From NCBI GenBank assembly GCA_018398585.1, contig JAGTTD010000011.1:20699346-20763345 (forward strand): DNA of 64,000 nucleotides, given 5' to 3'. Below are positions 44,817 through 56,646 of this stretch, one piece after another. A program made the translations under genes and the position numbers. The stretch is from Simmondsia chinensis (Eukaryota; Streptophyta; Magnoliopsida; Caryophyllales; Simmondsiaceae). The notes beneath the pieces were generated by a model. That model did no database searches. It was given only the letters and a program-made list of their open reading frames with translations, and was not told where the DNA came from. Position 1 is the first letter of the stretch, and each line of letters starts with the position of its first letter.

Positions 44817-47232
44817 TCATCTTTGCTTTCTCTTGCTTCCTATAGGATGACCCACTTTAGGAAAAAGTGGTGTTTCTCCTCGAATAAGATCATCATTTAA
44901 TCTAGTTTTCACCCCATGATGCAAGTATCTAGAGCAAAATATTAAGCACTCTTCCACTAAATAACCCTCGGCTATAGACCCCTCTGGATGAGCCCTGTTA
45001 CGAACATATGACTTTAGTTTTCCTAAATACCTTTCAACAAAGAACATCCATCTGTATTGTACCAGTCCACCAAGTCTAATTTCATCTACCAAGTGGATTG
45101 GCAAGTGAACCATTATGTCAAAGAAAGTAGGCAAGAAATGCTTCTCTAATTGACAAAGTATTTCTTTAATTTCTCGATCTAGAATGTCTAGCTCCTCCAA
45201 CTTGATAACTTTGCTGCATATACATCTCATAAAGGCACCGAATCGAATCAAAGTCATCGCAACGGGTTTAGGCATAGCTTTCCTAACAGCAACTTGTAGC
45301 AAATGATGCAGTATAACATGAGCATCATGACTTTCATATCCAATTACCTTCCTCTCCTTCATCTACATACATCGTCCGATATCTGAGGAACAACCATAGG
45401 GCAACTTTGCTTCTTTTAGGACTTCGCAAAAAATTTCTTTGGCTTCATTTCCCATTGAATAGTCTGCAGGTAATAGTGTAACATTATGACCATTCTCGGA
45501 AAAAATAGGTTGGAGATGCTTTTTTATTCCCAAATCCAACAAGTCAAGGCGAGCTTTTGGATGATCCTTTGTCTTACCAGGAATATCCAACAATGTCCCA
45601 ATCACATTATCACACATATTCTTTTCTATGTGCATCACATCAAGATTGTGGCGACATAGATTGTGCTCCCAGTAGGGAAGCTCAAAGAATATGGACCTTT
45701 TCCTCCATGGAGTATCATATCTTCTCTACTTTTGTCGCTTTTTCCCAAACTTATTGTTAAAATCAGACAATTCCATTAAGACTTTAGTTCCAGATAAGGG
45801 CCAAGGTGCAAGTAACTCCTCTTTTCCACCGATGAATGATCGCTCATCTCAACGCCATGGGTGACTTATTTCTAAAAATCTACGATGATGAAGATAACAG
45901 TGTTTTCGACTGTGTTTCAAATATTGAGATGAAGTTTCGTGATTGCAACAAGGGCAAGCATCTCCCTTTTGTGAACCAACCAGAAAACATTGCGTACGCT
46001 GGAAAATCACTTACAGTCCATAATAAAGCTGCACGCATGGTGAACATCTGCTTGTTAAATGCATCATAAGTCTCCAATCCACACTCCCACAAATCTTTTA
46101 GTTCTTCAATCAAAGGCTGCATTTGAACGTCAATATCATTTCCAGGGGAATTAGGGCCCTGAATCAATAAAGATAACATGAAATATTCTGGCTTCATGCA
46201 CAACCACGGCGGCAAGTTATAGTTGATTAGGACAACTGGCCATGTACTATGGGAAATGCTCATTGTTCTAAACGGATTGAATCCATTACTAGCAAGTCCT
46301 AACCTTATATTTCGCCGATCCTGCGAAAAATCTTTATGTAAAGAATCAAATCCTTTCCATCCTGCACCATCCGCTGGATGCCTTACAATTCCATCTTTAG
46401 GACACTCCTTGTCATGCCAAACCATTGACTTTGCTGTCTCAGAGCACATGAACAACCTCTGCAGCCTAGGCTTTACAGGAAAGTGCCTCAAAACCTTGGC
46501 TGGAATTTTACTATCACCCTGATGGCCATTATCCACTTTCCACCTCAAAGCACCACAAACATGACAAGAAGTTTCATGTTCATGTTCCTCCCAGAATAGC
46601 ATGCAATCATTCGGACACACGTGGATCTTCTTGTAATCAAGTCCTAAATCATTCATCAGTTTTTTGGCTTCGTTGAAAGATTTAGGTATGTTTATATCAG
46701 GAATCAACTCATTGATCATGTCCAAAAGATCAGCAAATGCTGCATTACTTAGCCCATGGAGGCACTTAAAGAGGTAAAGTCGGATGGTGAAAGAAAGTTT
46801 TGAATGATTTTTACAGGCAGGATGTAGTTGTTGCTTTCCTTCCTCAACCAACTTAAAGAATTTCTTTGCATCTTCACTCATCTCATTCACTCCTTCCCCG
46901 GCTTGTCCTTCTGCTACCCCTCTAAATCTGTCATGTAACAACCCCTCAATGTCATCACAAGCATCTCGTATATCCTCACCACTACTTGTGCACCCCTTTC
47001 TTTGCATTGATGGTAAGTGCTCCATACTTGAAAGCCAATCTTCAAACCCGTCAGCAAAACCATCAACAACTAAATGATCTTCCACATCATTTTTATGAAC
47101 AAGGAAGCGTCTTTTACACTTCTTACACGGACAACACATTTTATCGTTGTTGGTTGTTGCATCCTTAACAAATTCCTCCACTCCTTCAACATATTTGGGC
47201 CTATATCTTGGCAAGTTTATCCAACTTCTCAT
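44817..47232 (-). pseudogene. CACTA TnpD transposase (Transposase_21/Tnp2), decayed
   Basis: The N-terminus MRSWINLPRYRPKYVEGVEE with CCPCKKCKRRF is the transposase-associated domain. From residue 150 on, the Tnp2 core follows (SFTIRLYLFKCLHGLSNAAF; HVCPNDCMLFWEEHE; CHVCGALRWK; NIRLGLASNGFNPF; LINYNLPPWLCMKPEYFMLS; YDAFNKQMFTMRAALLWTV). A shift near 45910 changes frame within the CPCC motif. The reading continues with stops near 45850 and 45730 to LDVMHIEKNMCDNVIGTLLD, then a stop at 45363 and the DUF4218 part (HLPIHLVDEIRLGGLVQYRW; SYVRNRAHPEGSIAEGYLVE). TnpD cuts CACTA termini. At least four lesions make this copy inactive. Confidence 0.93.
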
Positions 47233-47588
47233 ATTTAAGATTTGCTGAAAATAAAAGTCATCAAATTTTTATGTTTTCTAATGAATTCAAAACAATCATA
47301 AAAGGCATAATGCATATTAGTCATGGATTAGATGTTATCTTGAGTATGTTGTGCCAAAGCTTAAAGAACATTACTCAAAGTAGATACAAAAAATGAGAAA
47401 ATAAAGTTATGTAATATTGGTTTTTGTATTTCCTAGAAACTCTATTTGGACAAAGAAAACTAGAAGCCAAATAAGACTCCTCCTTCCCCTTTCTCTATCG
47501 AGTGTATGAAACCCTAAACTTCTCTAATCATAATTTCAATATAAACATTAAAAGATATGTTGTGAAGCAATAGAATTGAAAGTGGAAA

Positions 47589-49366
47589 GGAAATTTGAAA
47601 GTTGATATACAAGCCAACTATATTTAGATGTTACTACACACCTCTAGCCATGGGTGCAATACAACTATTAAACTTTGGAAAACAACTCGCTTATGTCATA
47701 CTCAGGCAATCTATGTTCAAATGTAATCTTCATTTTGGTTGATTATTATTAATAGGTTGTTGTTAGAAGAGAGGAGAAGAATTAAATGAATAACAAAATA
47801 TCTCTTCACTAATAAAGAAGAAAATAGAAGCAAATAGATAATAGTTTGTAAGACTATCCATGAACTTAACATGCTACTACATAGGCAGTGGTGGAACTTT
47901 GTTCAGGGTACCGAGGTGCATTGACTCCACAAGTTTATGTTATGATTCAAGCTAATCTTGAATCATAAACTAGAGTTTCAAGAGTTTAAATTGAGATATG
48001 AGATGAATTGAGATAAGAATTAAGTGAGAAGTAGATAGAATTAGATGAGTTTAGAAGAGAATTAGAGATGAGAAATCAACACATATTGAGAGGACTTAAG
48101 AGATAGAGAGAATTTAGGAAGAAGAGATCAATATCATTCAACTAATGAAGATTACAAGAGTAGCTAAGCCACTTATATTAGGAAATTTGAAAATTGATAT
48201 ACAAGTCAACTATATTTAGATGTTATTACACACCTCTAGCCATGGGTGCAATACAACTATCAAACTTTGGAAAACAACTCGCTTATGTCATACTCGGGCA
48301 AACTATGTTCAAATGTAATCTTCATTTTTGTTGATTATTATTAATGGGTTGTTGTTAGAAGAGAGAAAAAGAATTAAATGAATAACAAAATATCTCTTCA
48401 CTAATAAAAAAGAAAATAGAAGCAAATAGATAATAGTTTGTAAGACTGTCCGTGAACTTTACATGCTACTGCATAGGCAGTGGCGGAACTATGTTCAGGG
48501 TACCGAGGTGCATTGACCCCGCAGCTTTATGTTATGATTCAAGCTAATCTTGAATCATAAACTAGAGTTTCAAGAGTTTAAATTGAGATATGAGATGAAT
48601 TGAGATGAGAATTAAGTGAGAAGTAGATAGAATTAGATGAGATTAGAAGAGAATTAGAGATGAGAAATCAACACATATTGAGAGGGCTTAAGAGATAGAG
48701 GGAATTTAGGAAGAAGAGATCAATATCATTCAACTAATGAAAATTACAAGAGTAGCTAAGCCACTTATATTAGGAAATTTGAAAATTGATATACAAGCCA
48801 ACTATAATTAGAAGTTACTACACACCTCTAGCCATGGGATGCAATACAACTATCAAACTTTGGAAAACAACTCGCTTATGTCATACTCATGCAAACTATG
48901 TTCAAATGTAACCTTCATTTTTATTGATTATTATTAATAGGCTGTTGTTAGAAGAGAGGGAAAAGAATTAAATGAATAACAAAATATCTCTTCACTAATA
49001 AAGAAGAAAATAGAAGCAAATAGATAATAGTTTGCAAGACTATCTATGAACTTAACATGCTACTACATAGGCAGTGGCGGAACTATGTTTAGGTTACCGA
49101 GGTGCATTGACTCCGTAGCTTTATGTTATGATTCAAGCTAATCTTGAATCATAAACTAGAGTTTTAAGAGTTTAAATCGATATATGAGATGAATTGAGAT
49201 GAGAATTAAGTGAGAAGTCGATAGAATTAGATAAGATTAGAAGAGAATTAGAGATGAGAAATCAACACATATTGAGAGGACTTAAGAGATGGAGAGAATT
49301 TAGGAAGAAGAGATTAATATCATTCAACTAGTGAAGATTACAAGAGTAGCTAAGCCACTTATATTA
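47589..49366. repeat. 592-bp tandem triplication across a solo-LTR junction
   Basis: Three head-to-tail units start at 47589, 48181 and 48773, each with GGAAATTTGAAA, TTGATATACAAG, CTAGCCATGGG and GGCAGTGG in order. Each unit has about 350 bp of CACTA sequence followed by the first 243 bp of an LTR (TGTTATGATTCAAGC at 47938, 48530 and 49124). Only the third unit runs on into the complete LTR. The copies differ by a few percent. The LTR therefore inserted first and the segment spanning its left edge was then amplified. Confidence 0.9.
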
Positions 49367-49654
49367 AGCAAGACAAGAGGTGGCAAGATCACCATATAAT
49401 GCACCTAGACACTAGCTCCAACCGACCTAAACAGCTAGCCGCCAAGTTTGACTAAGAGCAACTAACATTTTGACTTACTAACTGCCACTACATAACTCCC
49501 TCTAACTAGCATTCATCAAATTACTTACTCTAATGACCAACTTACAATATAACACTCTAAAATGACTTATTCTAATGACATTACAAGCCTATTATTATTT
49601 AGGATTTATTACTAATTAAACACCCCCCCCCCCCCCATCTCAAGAATCATGACA
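49124..49654 (+). mobile_element. Solo LTR, TSD CTTTA
   Basis: It begins TGTTATGATTCAAGC and ends AAGAATCATGACA, flanked by CTTTA at 49119-49123 and 49655-49659. It is a relative of the minus-strand solo LTR at 40902-41329. A 14-nt C-run lies at 49623-49636, 18 bp before the right end. No internal sequence remains. Confidence 0.9.
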
Positions 49655-49659
49655 CTTTA

Positions 49660-51360
49660 CTACACAACCTGTAAAACATGTATACGCTGATATAAGATTC
49701 AATCATTTGATATATTGTAGGAGGTGAACCAGCAGCAGTTTGGTACCCTTAGTCTGTTGGTCGAGCGCTATTATCCTTAAATTTACTTCACGAGATCAAT
49801 TCCTTATAATGCCTCTGTCATTATTTATGCTATATTTTACTGACATTTAACCCTCAGTAGTTCTCACCTTTGCAGAGAAAGCCCACTCCCTAATTTGTAT
49901 TTTTAGTTTTAAAATGTATATATAGTTACATACGCTATCTAAGTAATTAAGATATACATTTTAAGGTTACTTATTTCAATAGTTGATATACTTTTTCTAT
50001 CATATTAATGTTGTTACCTTTTAATTTTGTCCAAGTTAATCTTTGTACAGTAATGTTTATTTTAACAAAATATAATTCAGTAATTTTGACAAAAAGGAGA
50101 AATTAGTGGATTATAAGAGCTGAAAATCATGTGCAGGGTTCAATTTTAACACATAAACCTTAAGGATATGCAAAATAAAAAAAAAAAAATCAGAGAGACA
50201 ACTACCAAAGATGAAGGCTAAATGTAAGCGAGAAAGGCGCAAAATAGAAGATAAAATAATATATAAGGTTCGAATTTTTTGACCCAAAACAATTTCTAGG
50301 ATTCACTTTTGAGACATAATAAACGATAACATGAAAAATCAACAAAAATCAAAGAAAAACTGACAAGAAAATCTAGATTTCGTATTTTTTTACCTAAAAA
50401 CAATATCTAGGGTTCAAGTTTGAGACATAACCAACAATAGCATGAAAAATCAACAAAACTCAAAGGAAAAACTAACAAGAAAATGAACGAAAAATCAGTG
50501 TCTAGAGTTCAGATTATTTGACATCAAAACAAGATTTAGGGTTCAATTTTGAGACATAACCAACAACAATATGAAAAATCAACCAAAAAAAAAAAAAAAC
50601 TCACAAAAAAATGAGAGGGAGAGGTGTGGACAGAGACGACTATGGATGGCAGCAACGGAGGATGAGCAAGCAATGGCAATGGAGGACAAGCTAGAGTCGA
50701 TGAGAGAGAAGGAGAGTTGAGTTTGTGAGAGTGAGGGGAGAGCTTGAGAGAGAGAGGTGATTTTGAGAGAGAGAGAGGGAGGGGAGAGACGGGCTGGGCG
50801 GGGGGGGGGGGGGGGTGTTTAGTTTTCAATTTTTAATTTTTTTTTTACGAAGATGGCGGGAAAACAAATTTTTTTTAGAGGAAAAGTATATTTTTAGGTA
50901 ATAAATTTTTTAATAAGATTTTATAAATTATAAATTAGTATTCTAAAATTTACTATATAAATTTTTTTAGTTGAGAAATTTTATTAAATGTTATTTTGGT
51001 TTAAAATAGAGCATATTTAATAAAACAGTCTAAATAACGGTATATAAAAAGATTGAATAATTTTATTAATAATGTTAAAATATTATAATTTGTGCGTAAT
51101 GAGGGCAATAGCAAGAGGATTGTGAGTGTACTAACAAATAATGACAACTTTTATACGTGTAAATATCGTAATTTTAACTATTTTATTAAATATATGTAAC
51201 TTTTGGACAAAAATACTATTTCACAAAGTTTGAGTTTAATAATTAATACCCAAAATCTCATAGTAATAATGTGTAATTTGCCATCAAAATTTGATCTTAA
51301 AGCTAATTTGATTTTCATGTGTCAAAGCATAAAATATTAAACATTAAAAAGTTAGATGGG
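49660..51360 (-). other. CACTA 5' region: spacer, tandem repeats and CT-rich leader
   Basis: On the minus strand this is upstream of TnpD. It includes about three degenerate 130-bp units (CTAGGGTTCAAGTTTGAGAC, near 50270-50590) and, at 50600-50815, a strongly pyrimidine-rich minus-strand stretch with CTCTCTCTC words. A 16-nt G-run lies at 50800-50815. The CT-rich stretch is a good candidate for the transcript leader of the element. No gene is present; the frame at 50536-50829 is a by-product of the low-complexity sequence. Confidence 0.5.
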
Positions 51361-51625
51361 TTTAGGTAACGGATTTAAAAGTGTTACAAATTACAAACAA
51401 ATGTAACACTTTACAAAAAGTGTTACCTATAATATGGCTTTTGTAACAATTTTTTTTAAGTGTTACACTAGATGCCAAACAAATGCAACAGGTTTTTAGA
51501 AGCGTTATATTAGGTACCATGCAAATGTAACAATAAAAAAAAGTGTTGCATAAACACTATCTATGGTAACATTTTCAACAAATGTTACAAGTTAAGTGTT
51601 ACCTAAAGTCAATTTTGTTGTAGTG
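51361..51625. repeat. Subterminal repeats and intact terminus, 5' end of the CACTA element
   Basis: Dense TGTTAC/GTAACA words, many in AAGTGTTAC form, run up to the intact end TTTTGTTGTAGTG. On the minus strand this is CACTACAACAAAA. In this superfamily these are transposase and TnpA binding sites. Confidence 0.9.
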
Positions 51626-51628
51626 GCA

Positions 51629-51921
51629 GCAGTAGCGAGATCCCAGCCGTGATCTCAACCCAGCCGTGATTTCAGCCAGATTCTTAACAAGTTTGTTTAT
51701 TTCTTCCTCTATATTGGGGGGGGGGGGGGGGGGGGGGGGGGGATTAGTGTTGAGTTTGGTCAATTTTCCTGATTTTAGTGTCAAATTTACTCTTGATTTC
51801 TCGGGTTATGAGAAACGAGCCTATCCCCTCTTTGTTATTTTATCACCCATTTTAAGAAAATTCAAAGGGAAGACCATATAACCTTCCCGTACCCCTATTT
51901 CCCATTACACATGCTGCATCA
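51629..51921 (+). repeat. Right fragment of the gypsy 5' LTR, with a 27-nt G-tract
   Basis: Aligned to 56204-56526 of the 3' LTR: CAGCCGTGATTTCAGCCAGAT, then TATTGGGG, TCTCGGGTT and CCCATTTTA. The G-run is 51716-51742, and its counterpart in the 3' LTR is 56319-56351. The primer-binding site TGGTATCGGAGC follows at 51924-51935. Confidence 0.88.
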
Positions 51922-51984
51922 GTTGGTATCGGAGCTCAGAATGCTTTCTGAGATGGCCCAAGACGTCAAAGGAATGCCATTGTT

Positions 51985-54900
51985 GAAGATGTTATAGACC
52001 GCAAGTGACATCAACAGCATGAGAGGAGATTTGAGAAGTTGGAGGAGAAATTCTAGTGAATTGAGCGCCGGTTGCTTCAACTCGGGGTTCGGCCCCAACG
52101 CCCATTTTCATCGGGCGCAATGGGTGAAGAAAAGGATGAGCGATTCCCGAACCAATTTCAAGAAGAAGAGTTGCCGGAGTCGAGGTTGAGACGCCATCAG
52201 CGCAATGTTGGTGATTTTAACGACTGTGATTATTGGAGTGGGAATCCGGTCTTCAGATTGAGATCCCGGAGTTTAATGGAGAAGGACGTCAAGAAGAGTT
52301 CCTTGATTGGCTCGTTGCCTTCGAGGAGATCCTAGAGTTTAGGGAAATCCTGGAGAGGAAACATGTGCCACTTGTTGCTACTCACCTTCGGGGTAGAGCA
52401 GCCGCTTGGTGGCACCAATTGAAGTAGATTCGGCTTCTGCAAGTGCAATCCAAGATTACGTCTTGGGAAAAGATGAAGAGACACTTGAGAGGCGCCTTCT
52501 TGCCTTACAACCATGCCCGAATGATGTACCAGTGCCTTCAAGGCCTACGCTAAGGCTCCATATCCATAGAGGAGTACACGATGGAGTTTCACTCTTTAGT
52601 CGCCAGAAATGAATTGGCGGAATTAAGAGAGCAACTGGCAGATCGTTATATTGGCGGTTTAGGAGAATCCATTCAGGACGTGCTCAACATGTTCGATATT
52701 TTCACCGTCTCCGAAGCAGCTTAAAGAGCCGTGAATGTGAAATGGCAGCAAAGGCGCCACCTAGTTGGCGAAACCTGGAATACACAAGCTGGAGGGAAAA
52801 AGCCAAATTGAGGACCGCCAAATCAGAGTGCACCGAACAGACCACCACCCGCCAACACCGAGAGGCAGCTGGATCAAGAAGTAACGGGTTCATCACAAAC
52901 GCATTGCATTAAGTGTGGAGAAATGTGTCACCATGCCGCTGACTGCCAGAAAGGTCATGAGATGTGTCTGCTTCACACCTAGGGAAGAACAGAGAGACAG
53001 TTGGCTGAGAAACAACATCTTCCAAACCACCTGCGCAATTGGCGATAGGGTTTGCCGCCTAGTTATTGATTTTGGGAGCTACAAGAACGTAATCTCAAAA
53101 GAAGTAGAAGCCAAGTTGGGGTTGAATATAGAGGCACATCCCCATCCTTATAAGCTCTCGTGGTTGAAGAAAGGGAACCAGGTGACGTTTTCTAAATGTT
53201 GTTTTGTGAACTTCTCAATTGGGGCTAAGTATAAGGAGGGAGTTTGGTGTGACGTCATTACCATGGATGCTTGCCACTTGCTGTTAGAATGTCCTTGGCA
53301 GTACGACAGAGGTGCAATTCACGATGGAAGGAAGAACACATACAACTTCATCTTTGAGGGAACAAAGACCGAATTGTTGCCTAAGAGAGAAGAGAAGCCA
53401 AAGAGTCCCGAAGCTCAACATTCTAACGTCCAGGGTCACGCCATGTTTGCCAAAGAAGTTGGCAAGACCAAATTTGTATTCGTCTTGATTAGAAAGGAGA
53501 GCATTGTTATCCCCAAAGAGTTATTGAGTGAGGTCACGGCATTATTGGAGGAATATGCTGATGTATTCCTAGAAGAGCTTCCAACTGCACTACCACCTTT
53601 AAGAGTTGTTCAGCACAGAATTGATTTGGTGCCTGCTGCCTCTTTACCAAACATACCTCATTACCGCATGAGTCCATCCAAGCACTAAAAGCTAAGAGGC
53701 TAAGTAGAAGAGCTTCTCGCCAAAGGTTTCATTAGAGAGAGTTTGAGCCCGTGTCCCAGCCTTATTAATGCCAAAGAAAGATGGAAGTTGAAGAATGTAT
53801 GTGAATAGCATAGCCATAAACAAGATCATGGTACATTACCGCTTCCCCATTATGAGGTTGGATGACTTGCTGAATCAGTTACAATGCTCAAAAGTGCTTA
53901 CGAAGCTTGATCTCAAGAGTGGCTACCACCAAATCCGAATGTCACCCGAGGATGAATGGAAGACGGCTTTCAAAACAATGTCGGGTCTTTCTGAGTGGTT
54001 GGTCATGCCGTTTGGACTGTCTAATGTGCCTAGTACTTTCATGAGATTCATGAACTAGGTATCATGCTTGTTTATTGGCAAGTTTGTCGTTGTTTACTTT
54101 GATGACATTTTAATCTATAGCTGCGACCATATTGAGCACATTGGTCATTTGAGGGAGGTTCTTCAAACATTGAGGACTCAAAATTTGTTCGTGGCACTGA
54201 AGAAATGTGAGTTCATGAGGGAAAGGGTGACCTTTGTTGGGTTCATCGTATCCAAGGATGGTATATCCGCTAATGAAGGGAAGATTGAAGCCATTCGTGA
54301 CTAACCGCAACCAAAGACAATTGGCGAGGCATGTAGTTTCCATGGGTTGGCGTCATTCTATGGGCGCTTTGTTCCTGGCTTTCACTCAATTGTGGCGCCA
54401 ATCACTAACTATTTGAAGAGAGGGTCCTTTGTGTGGACGCCTCAAGCAACAGACGCCTTTAGCAAAATCAAAGAAAAATTGATCATGGCGCCAGTGTTAG
54501 CCCTTTCTGACTTTTAGAAAACGTTTGAGCTGCACACGGATGCTTTCAAGATTGGGATTGCTGTAGTGCTCAGTTAAGATGGGAAGCCAATCACCTATTT
54601 TAGTGAGAAGCTCAACAGGAGCAAGTTAAACTACTCAATGTACGACTTAGAGTTCTACGCCTTAGTGAGAGCATTAAGGCATTGCAAATCATATTTAGCC
54701 ATCCGAATGTTCATCCTGTAATCTAATAACGTTGGTCTCCAGTACGTTAATAGTCAAGACAAACTTTCAGATATACTTACCAAGTGGGCTGGTTACATAC
54801 AACTTTTCCACTTCGCCATCGAGCACTAATCAGGCGTGATGAACAAGGTGGAAGATACACTAAGTCGGGGAAACCTGGTCTTGGCGCAAAGTAAGGCAGA

Positions 54901-56065
54901 AGTTACTGGGTTTGAGTAGTTGGCAGAAATTTACGGTGATGACCCAATATTTGGCAGCATTTGGCATGACGCACAGTCTAGATCAATTCCCGAGTTCTTC
55001 ATTCATGGCGGGTTCTTGTTTAGGGGGAATCAATTGTGTATCCCGAACTCAAGTTGGAGGCTAAAGATCATGGAGGAAATTCACAATGCAGGGCATGTTG
55101 GTAGAGACAAGACCCTGGAACTCATTACTATCAACTACCGCTGGCCAACAATCTACAGAGAAGTTGAGAGGTATGTCAAGCGTTGTCGTATTTGTCAAAT
55201 TTCTAAGGATGGGGTAACAAAAACTGGACTTTATATGCCGTTGCAGGTACCGAATCAGCCATGGCAGATGTTAGCATGGATTTTGTGTTGGGCTTACCGA
55301 GAACTGTTGGCAGGGTTGATTCCATTTTTGTTGTTGTTGATTGTTTTTCAAAGATGGCACATTTCATTGGATGTAAAAAGGCTGCAGACGCCATTCATGT
55401 TGCGGGTCTTTACTTCAAGGAAGTTTACAGATTACATGGCTTACCATCTAGCGATGTGTTAGACATGGATGTTTGATTTGTCAACCATTCTTAGAGGACC
55501 TTGTGGAAAATGGCAAACACGTCTCTCGCCTTCGGCGCAGTTCATCACCCTCAAACGGATGGACAAACTGAGGTCATCAACCGTTCATTGGGTAATCTCC
55601 TTCGGTATCTAGCTGCAGAAAACACCAAGGGGTGGGTAATGAAGCTTCATAAGGCTGAATTCGCCTACAACAGTTCAGTGGATAGAAGTACGTTGTTCGC
55701 CCCATTTCATGTCGTGTACGACTTTGTTCCTCATGCACCCATCTCCTCACTTCAAAAAGTTCATGAGCAAACCCGGGCTCAGTTATTAGAAACCATCGCC
55801 AAATATAAGTCAGCTGGTGATAAGAAGCGACAAGTGGTCTAACTCCAATTTGGTGACCAGGTTTTGGTAGTCTTAACTCGAGAAAGGTTTCTCTCTTGGG
55901 AATATAACAATCTCACGGTGCGAAAGATTGGCCCATCACCAATTTTGGAGAAAGTCAATAACAATGCCTGCCGTCTCCAACTTCCACTGGGTATGAGGAC
56001 TTCTGATGTCTTCAACGTCAAGCACCTTACTCCGTATTTTGGTTACAATGACTCTATTGATCCCT
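51985..56065 (+). pseudogene. Ty3/gypsy Gag-Pol polyprotein, inactivated
   Basis: Gag fragments include IEIPEFNGEGRQEEFLDWL (near 52260) and a zinc knuckle CIKCGEMCHHAADC (near 52905-52946). Protease follows, with LVIDFGSYKNVIS, where the usual D-S/T-G is D-F-G. RT has [29 protein letters not shown] and an intact YFDD at 54095-54106. RNase H contains FELHTDAFKIGIAVVLS and [13 protein letters not shown]. Integrase has HNAGHVGRDKT and CRICQ (HHCC), then [20 protein letters not shown] and HHPQTDGQTEVINRSLGNLL. It ends at 56065 with KHLTPYFGYNDSIDP; no chromodomain is seen. The order PR-RT-RH-INT defines gypsy. More than ten stops or shifts (near 53688, 54057, 54302 and 54516, for example) make it inactive. 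Confidence 0.92.
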
Positions 56066-56105
56066 AAGCAAATTCGCAGATGAATTCTCTCCAACCAGGA
56101 AAGGA

Positions 56106-56315
56106 TGATGCAGCCAGCTTAGGCTTGGCGGAAAGCTATCATTTCCGAGTAGATTGGAAAGAGGGAATCGAACCTCGGCAGGATGACGGGTTCAACGCAG
56201 CAGCAATGAAATCCTAGCCGTGATTTCAGCCAGATTATTAAAAAATTTATTTATTTCCTTATTTTGTTGATTTTATTCCTAATTATTGTAAATTTGAATT
56301 CAAATATTCCTCAAT

Positions 56316-56352
<37 letters not shown>

Positions 56353-56526
56353 GTCGATTTTTGTCAATTTTTCATATTTTAAGTGTCAAATTTACTCTCG
56401 ATTTCTCGGGTTGTGAGAAACAAGTCTATCCCCTCTTTGTTATTTTATTACCCATTTTAAAAAAATTCAAAGGGAAGGCCATAGAACTCTCCTGTACCCC
56501 TATTTCCCATTACACTCACTGTATCA
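56106..56526 (+). repeat. 3' LTR of the gypsy element, with a 33-nt G-tract
   Basis: 421 bp, TGAT...ATCA ends. It is uninterrupted and so shows what the 5' LTR looked like before the CACTA insertion. G-run at 56319-56351. The AATAG target copy follows at 56527-56531. Confidence 0.9.
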
Positions 56527-56531
56527 AATAG

Positions 56532-56646
56532 CCTCACAAACTTTATTATTATACATAACACACCCCTAAACTTTGTATTTTCTTTCCTTTAAACTTTCTT
56601 AGTTACAAACAAAGTCTTAAAAACAAAAATTTTGAATTCCTTCATT
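56532..56646. repeat. Satellite-like repeat, right part
   Basis: CAAACTTTATTATTATACAT, then ACACACCCCTAAACTTT, continue the repeat block that was split by the gypsy insertion (left part 38396-38533). Confidence 0.55.

Larger units (their letters stand above)
38628..51625 (-). mobile_element. 13-kb CACTA (En/Spm) transposon, nested in the gypsy LTR
   Basis: On the minus strand the right end reads CACTACAACAAAATTGAC, a canonical CACTA terminus. GCA duplications at 38625-38627 and 51626-51628, together with the perfect continuity of the gypsy LTR when the insert is removed, fix both boundaries. Subterminal TGTTAC/GTAACA arrays occur at both ends. The interior carries a TnpD-type transposase and a TnpA-type gene on the minus strand, both decayed. 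The left terminus has lost the CACTA pentamer, so the element is immobile even if transposase is supplied. Later insertions: an L1 fragment and two solo LTRs. Confidence 0.93.
38534..56526 (+). mobile_element. Ty3/gypsy element with a CACTA transposon in its 5' LTR, TSD AATAG
   Basis: The 3' LTR (56106-56526) begins TGATGCAGCCAGC and ends CTGTATCA. The 5' LTR starts at 38534 (TGATTCAGCCAGCC), is interrupted at 38628, and resumes at 51629 to end at 51921 (CTGCATCA). Both sides of the whole are flanked by AATAG (38529-38533 and 56527-56531), and the same satellite-like repeat lies outside each end. The primer site TGGTATCGGAGC (51924-51935) and the purine tract AGGAAAGGA before 56106 complete the structure. 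Without the insert it is about 5.0 kb. The interior encodes a decayed Gag-Pol in gypsy order. Confidence 0.92.

Noticed and set aside
50536..50829. 97-aa proline/serine-rich frame as a secreted peptide gene
   Set aside because: It is a translation of the CT-rich leader and G-run of the CACTA element; composition alone explains it.
51636..51640. AGTAG/AATAG as the gypsy target duplication with a 286-bp 5' LTR
   Set aside because: The 3' LTR extends to 56106 with a better purine tract, and the true left LTR end lies at 38534 with a perfect AATAG match. The near-match at 51631 is coincidence.
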